Positions 41,959 to 44,271 of a stretch of 44,271 bases of DNA are shown piece after piece (position 1 is the first letter of the stretch; each line of letters opens with the position of its first letter). Below the pieces are notes generated by a model. It saw only the letters and a program-made list of their open reading frames with translations. It had not been told where the DNA came from and did not search any database. The stretch is taken from NCBI GenBank assembly GCA_017441505.1, contig JAFRXL010000008.1, positions 1 to 44,271 on the forward strand, in the 5' to 3' direction. This stretch comes from Ruminococcus sp. Lineage in GTDB: Bacteria; Bacillota; Clostridia; Oscillospirales; Ruminococcaceae. Position numbers and translations under genes: made by a program.

Positions 41959-43776
41959 TTATTCATGTTCTGGCTGAGGTTCCCAGTTTGCGAAATCTCT
42001 TGCATCGCCTGTAATTTTATACAGGGTCTTGTAGATGACCTTGCCGTATCCGCCCCATTCATAGGTCTGGAGCCAGCGGTCAGGGTGAAGTCCACCCTCT
42101 ATAACATCATTGAATGAAGTACCGAAGTCCTTATGGTCGATACCTGCGTACTCTATAACACTTGCCGGGAAGAAATCGAGTGAAAGTTCAGCCTTGTCGT
42201 CGAGTTTAAGTTTACCGCTCTCTGCATTTGCAGGCTTTACAAGAAGAGCAGTAACTATAGGACTATCCAGTCCCTCCTTGCCCTCACGCTCTACTTCATC
42301 CGGAGCTCTTCCGTGATCACCAAGAACTATGATAGTTGTATTATCATAGATACCGAGTTTTTTGAGCTGGTCGAAGTAATAGAAAAGTATCTCGAAATCG
42401 CCTCTTGTGGTCACCCAGCGGTCAACGTCAGCAGAATCGTCATACAAAGCTGCAAGTCTTTCATCGGTATCGTGAGCACCGTTGAGGTGGACATAGGTGA
42501 AAGTCTTTTTAGGCGAATCAGCATTGAATTCGTGACTTTTTATGTAATCGTAGTATTTAAGGTCAGACTCTGCTCCAATAGCCATTGGCATCATGTCCGG
42601 AAATTCCTTATTGTACTTTATGAAATCAGCTGACAGATTTGAACCAAATCCTGTGACGAGGTCGCCCTTCCACATATATGGAGAAAGCTTAGCAAGTGAA
42701 AGCTGAGTCATTGAAGGGATGATACCGCCCTCACCTAAGTAGTTGAATTTTACATCCTCAGGGTCACAGTGGCTTATATTTATGCACTGATCTTCAAGAT
42801 GAGCGACACTGCTGTAGGTAGTGAGGTTATCGATGAGAAGATTTACATTATAGTCATTCTCGGTGAGTACTTTCGGAACAGTGTCTCCGTCCCATGACTT
42901 ATTTACGTATTCTGTCCACTCTTCTCCCTTATAGAAGGAGTTTGTGAGCATCTGAGGTACAGACGGGAAAGTACTTGTATTATGTGAAACATTATTCTGA
43001 TAGAAAGTGAAGCCGTCGAATTTTTCCTTTACATCGGGATATTCCTTGATAACTCTGTCCATCCAGAAACTGTCGAGCCTGTCGGTGAGGAATACAACCA
43101 CATTTTCGTCCTTTGAAAGCGACATTCCCTGTTCATAGGAGAGATAGGAAGTATACATTTTCTTATACTTTCCGAAATCAGTTGTAAGTATTGAAGAGCC
43201 TATTCCCGCAGCCTGCATGAAGAATATAAGTCCGCAAAGGTAAGGCACACCCTTATCGTGAAGCAGAAGCAGGAACTTGTTCTTCTTTGCAAACCATGAA
43301 ACTATACTCAGTATCAACGGCACAAGAGCTATGAACGATAACAGTACAAGGTTAAATATTACTGATGACTTATTATCCTTATAGCTTGCATCGTCACCGG
43401 TTACAGCGGTCATTTTGCTGTTGAGCAAAAGTGACTGTACATATCCGGCAAGAAGTATGCCGAAAATTATTCTCGAAATAAAGATATAAGCCTTTCGGTG
43501 TATCAGCAGGAAAAGATTCATCAGCAGAATAAGTACTGCTGAAAAAGCGAGTGAAGTCAGCAGCATAGGTACTGCAACATGACCAAAGCTGACTACAAAG
43601 TCTCTTTGATTACCGAGGAATATATCTATCGGTGAAAAGAAGAAAATGGTGAAACTGAAAGTAATGCTGAGAAGAATTATCGTCAGTTCATTTTTCTTAT
43701 TGAACCGTGAATCCTTTTTAGTCTGAATATCTGTAGTTTTTCCGGAACTTCCGGTTTTTTTCTCTTTTTTATCCAT
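41959..43776 (-). CDS. LTA-synthase/sulfatase-like membrane phosphotransferase
   Basis: Alkaline-phosphatase-superfamily membrane enzyme, 605 residues. About five N-terminal membrane helices (to about 205) are followed by an extracellular catalytic domain. It begins VVVFLTDRLDS (metal-binding Asp), then SHNTSTFPSVPQMLT with the probable catalytic Thr, VHLNGAHDTDE and IIVLGDHGRAPDE (metal-binding Asp/His). The layout is that of LtaS-like phosphoglycerol transferases, but several motifs differ, so the transferred group is uncertain. I chose ATG 43776 because AGGG lies 5 bases before it; an ATG at 43788 has no such site. First gene of the envelope operon. Confidence 0.85.
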   Translation of the reverse strand: MDKKEKKTGSSGKTTDIQTKKDSRFNKKNELTIILLSITFSFTIFFFSPIDIFLGNQRDFVVSFGHVAVPMLLTSLAFSAVLILLMNLFLLIHRKAYIFISRIIFGILLAGYVQSLLLNSKMTAVTGDDASYKDNKSSVIFNLVLLSFIALVPLILSIVSWFAKKNKFLLLLHDKGVPYLCGLIFFMQAAGIGSSILTTDFGKYKKMYTSYLSYEQGMSLSKDENVVVFLTDRLDSFWMDRVIKEYPDVKEKFDGFTFYQNNVSHNTSTFPSVPQMLTNSFYKGEEWTEYVNKSWDGDTVPKVLTENDYNVNLLIDNLTTYSSVAHLEDQCINISHCDPEDVKFNYLGEGGIIPSMTQLSLAKLSPYMWKGDLVTGFGSNLSADFIKYNKEFPDMMPMAIGAESDLKYYDYIKSHEFNADSPKKTFTYVHLNGAHDTDERLAALYDDSADVDRWVTTRGDFEILFYYFDQLKKLGIYDNTTIIVLGDHGRAPDEVEREGKEGLDSPIVTALLVKPANAESGKLKLDDKAELSLDFFPASVIEYAGIDHKDFGTSFNDVIEGGLHPDRWLQTYEWGGYGKVIYKTLYKITGDARDFANWEPQPEHE

Positions 43777-43825
43777 TTTGACCCTCATAAAAAAATTGTT
43801 ATATGCCTATAATCATGCAATTTAC

Positions 43826-43854
43826 ATTGTACCACAGCGTTAATATAATGTCAA
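43826..43854 (-). promoter_or_regulatory. Promoter of the envelope operon
   Basis: Minus strand: TTGACA, 17-base spacer, TACAAT. Confidence 0.75.
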
Positions 43855-44093
43855 GAAACAGGCGTATAAATAAGCATTTCCAACAAATTTAAAAGGCTGC
43901 ATAAAGAAAAAAACAGCAGAAAAAGCTTGTCATTCACACAGCCGTCACAAACGTCCGGAAGAGTTTATAATTAAATAATATTTTCTATTAATATAAAATT
44001 AAGAAAATGTTGCCCGACTATTAACCCAGTTTTTGCAGATATATGGTATTATTATTGTATATAATAGTATATTTGTATGTTTTATGCTTTTTA
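43855..44093. other. AT-rich intergenic region
   Basis: Flank between the divergent envelope-operon promoter and the right-edge promoter. I see no gene or repeat in it. Confidence 0.5.
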
Positions 44094-44122
44094 TTGACTT
44101 ATTTTAGTGACAAGTGTATAAT
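44094..44122 (+). promoter_or_regulatory. Strong promoter at the right edge
   Basis: TTGACT, 17-base spacer, TATAAT; predicted start near 44129. Confidence 0.75.
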
Positions 44123-44128
44123 ATTATT

Positions 44129-44271
44129 ATATTAGAGATGAGCAAAACGAAGTTGGCAGACGATAAAAGCAATGAAAGTGCGAAGATGCCGCTATCCCCA
44201 AGAGAAAATAGGTATAGCAAAGCTTACCTAAGCCTGCAAGAAGGCAAAAGTCTGTTGAAAGTATAAAAAAT
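44129..44271 (+). promoter_or_regulatory. Structured leader RNA or small gene, cut by the window edge
   Basis: The transcript can fold with a closing stem CAGAC (44157-44161) / GTCTG (44250-44254) around hairpins GCTAT/ATAGC (44191-44195 with 44214-44218) and GCCT/AGGC (44232-44235 with 44242-44245), a layout seen in riboswitches. A 42-residue frame (ATG 44138, stop 44264-44266, begins MSKTKLADDKSNES) runs through the same bases but has no ribosome site. I could not match it to a known riboswitch; a c-di-GMP type was considered but its core was not found. Confidence 0.4.

Overview
The window looks like chromosomal DNA of a cellulolytic rumen or gut Ruminococcus, most likely Ruminococcus flavefaciens or a close relative. 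The main reason is the minus-strand block at 1-6668, which has the gene order and domain plan of the R. flavefaciens cellulosome cluster: scaC (one cohesin plus dockerin), scaA (cohesins plus dockerin), scaB (many cohesins, running off the left edge). A GTP-type PEP carboxykinase with very strong expression signals also fits a succinate-forming Ruminococcus. I saw no tRNA or rRNA gene, CRISPR array, transposase or phage gene.

Layout: 1-7047 is the scaC-scaA-scaB operon with a promoter and a structured leader of about 345 nt. 7176-12295 holds minus-strand housekeeping and membrane genes: a CapA-like lipoprotein, dusB, GtrA, DUF421/DUF4363 and a cytidylate-kinase-like protein. 12734-14802 is pckG with a consensus promoter and two terminators. 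A small minus-strand transcription unit follows (14773-14968). 15114-21009 carries polA, rimI, tsaD, a small Cys-rich protein and a secreted esterase. 21075-24052 is a GerA-family spore-germination receptor operon with a shortened C subunit. 24087-24475 is a long palindromic repeat element, with a worn relative at about 39541-39605. 24471-26467 has a membrane protein of unknown role and a CorA-type transporter behind an elaborate leader (two short ORFs, ribosome-site hairpins). 26478-27116 is an apparently non-coding, strongly structured transcript of about 630 nt with its own promoter and terminator. 27430-29284 holds an ECF transporter S component and an XRE-type membrane regulator.

The most unusual coding region is 29419-39530. 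It is a 13-gene plus-strand operon pairing discrete fatty-acid/polyketide parts (acyltransferase, two acyl carrier proteins, one ketosynthase, an adenylate-forming ligase) with beta-oxidation-type enzymes (two crotonases with both catalytic Glu, a short crotonase-like protein, a 3-hydroxyacyl-CoA dehydrogenase), a hotdog thioesterase, a type II thioesterase, a MIF-like tautomerase and an alpha/beta hydrolase with Cys in the nucleophile position. I infer a dissociated acyl-chain or small polyketide pathway whose beta-carbon processing uses beta-oxidation-type folds instead of FabG/FabZ. The product cannot be read from sequence.

The right end (39612-43854, minus) is an envelope module: an LTA-synthase/sulfatase-like enzyme, a small membrane protein, and a striking fusion of a YidC/Oxa1 insertase with a TagF-like glycerophosphotransferase. 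At the right edge (44094-44271, plus) a near-consensus promoter drives a structured leader or small ORF whose downstream gene lies outside the window.
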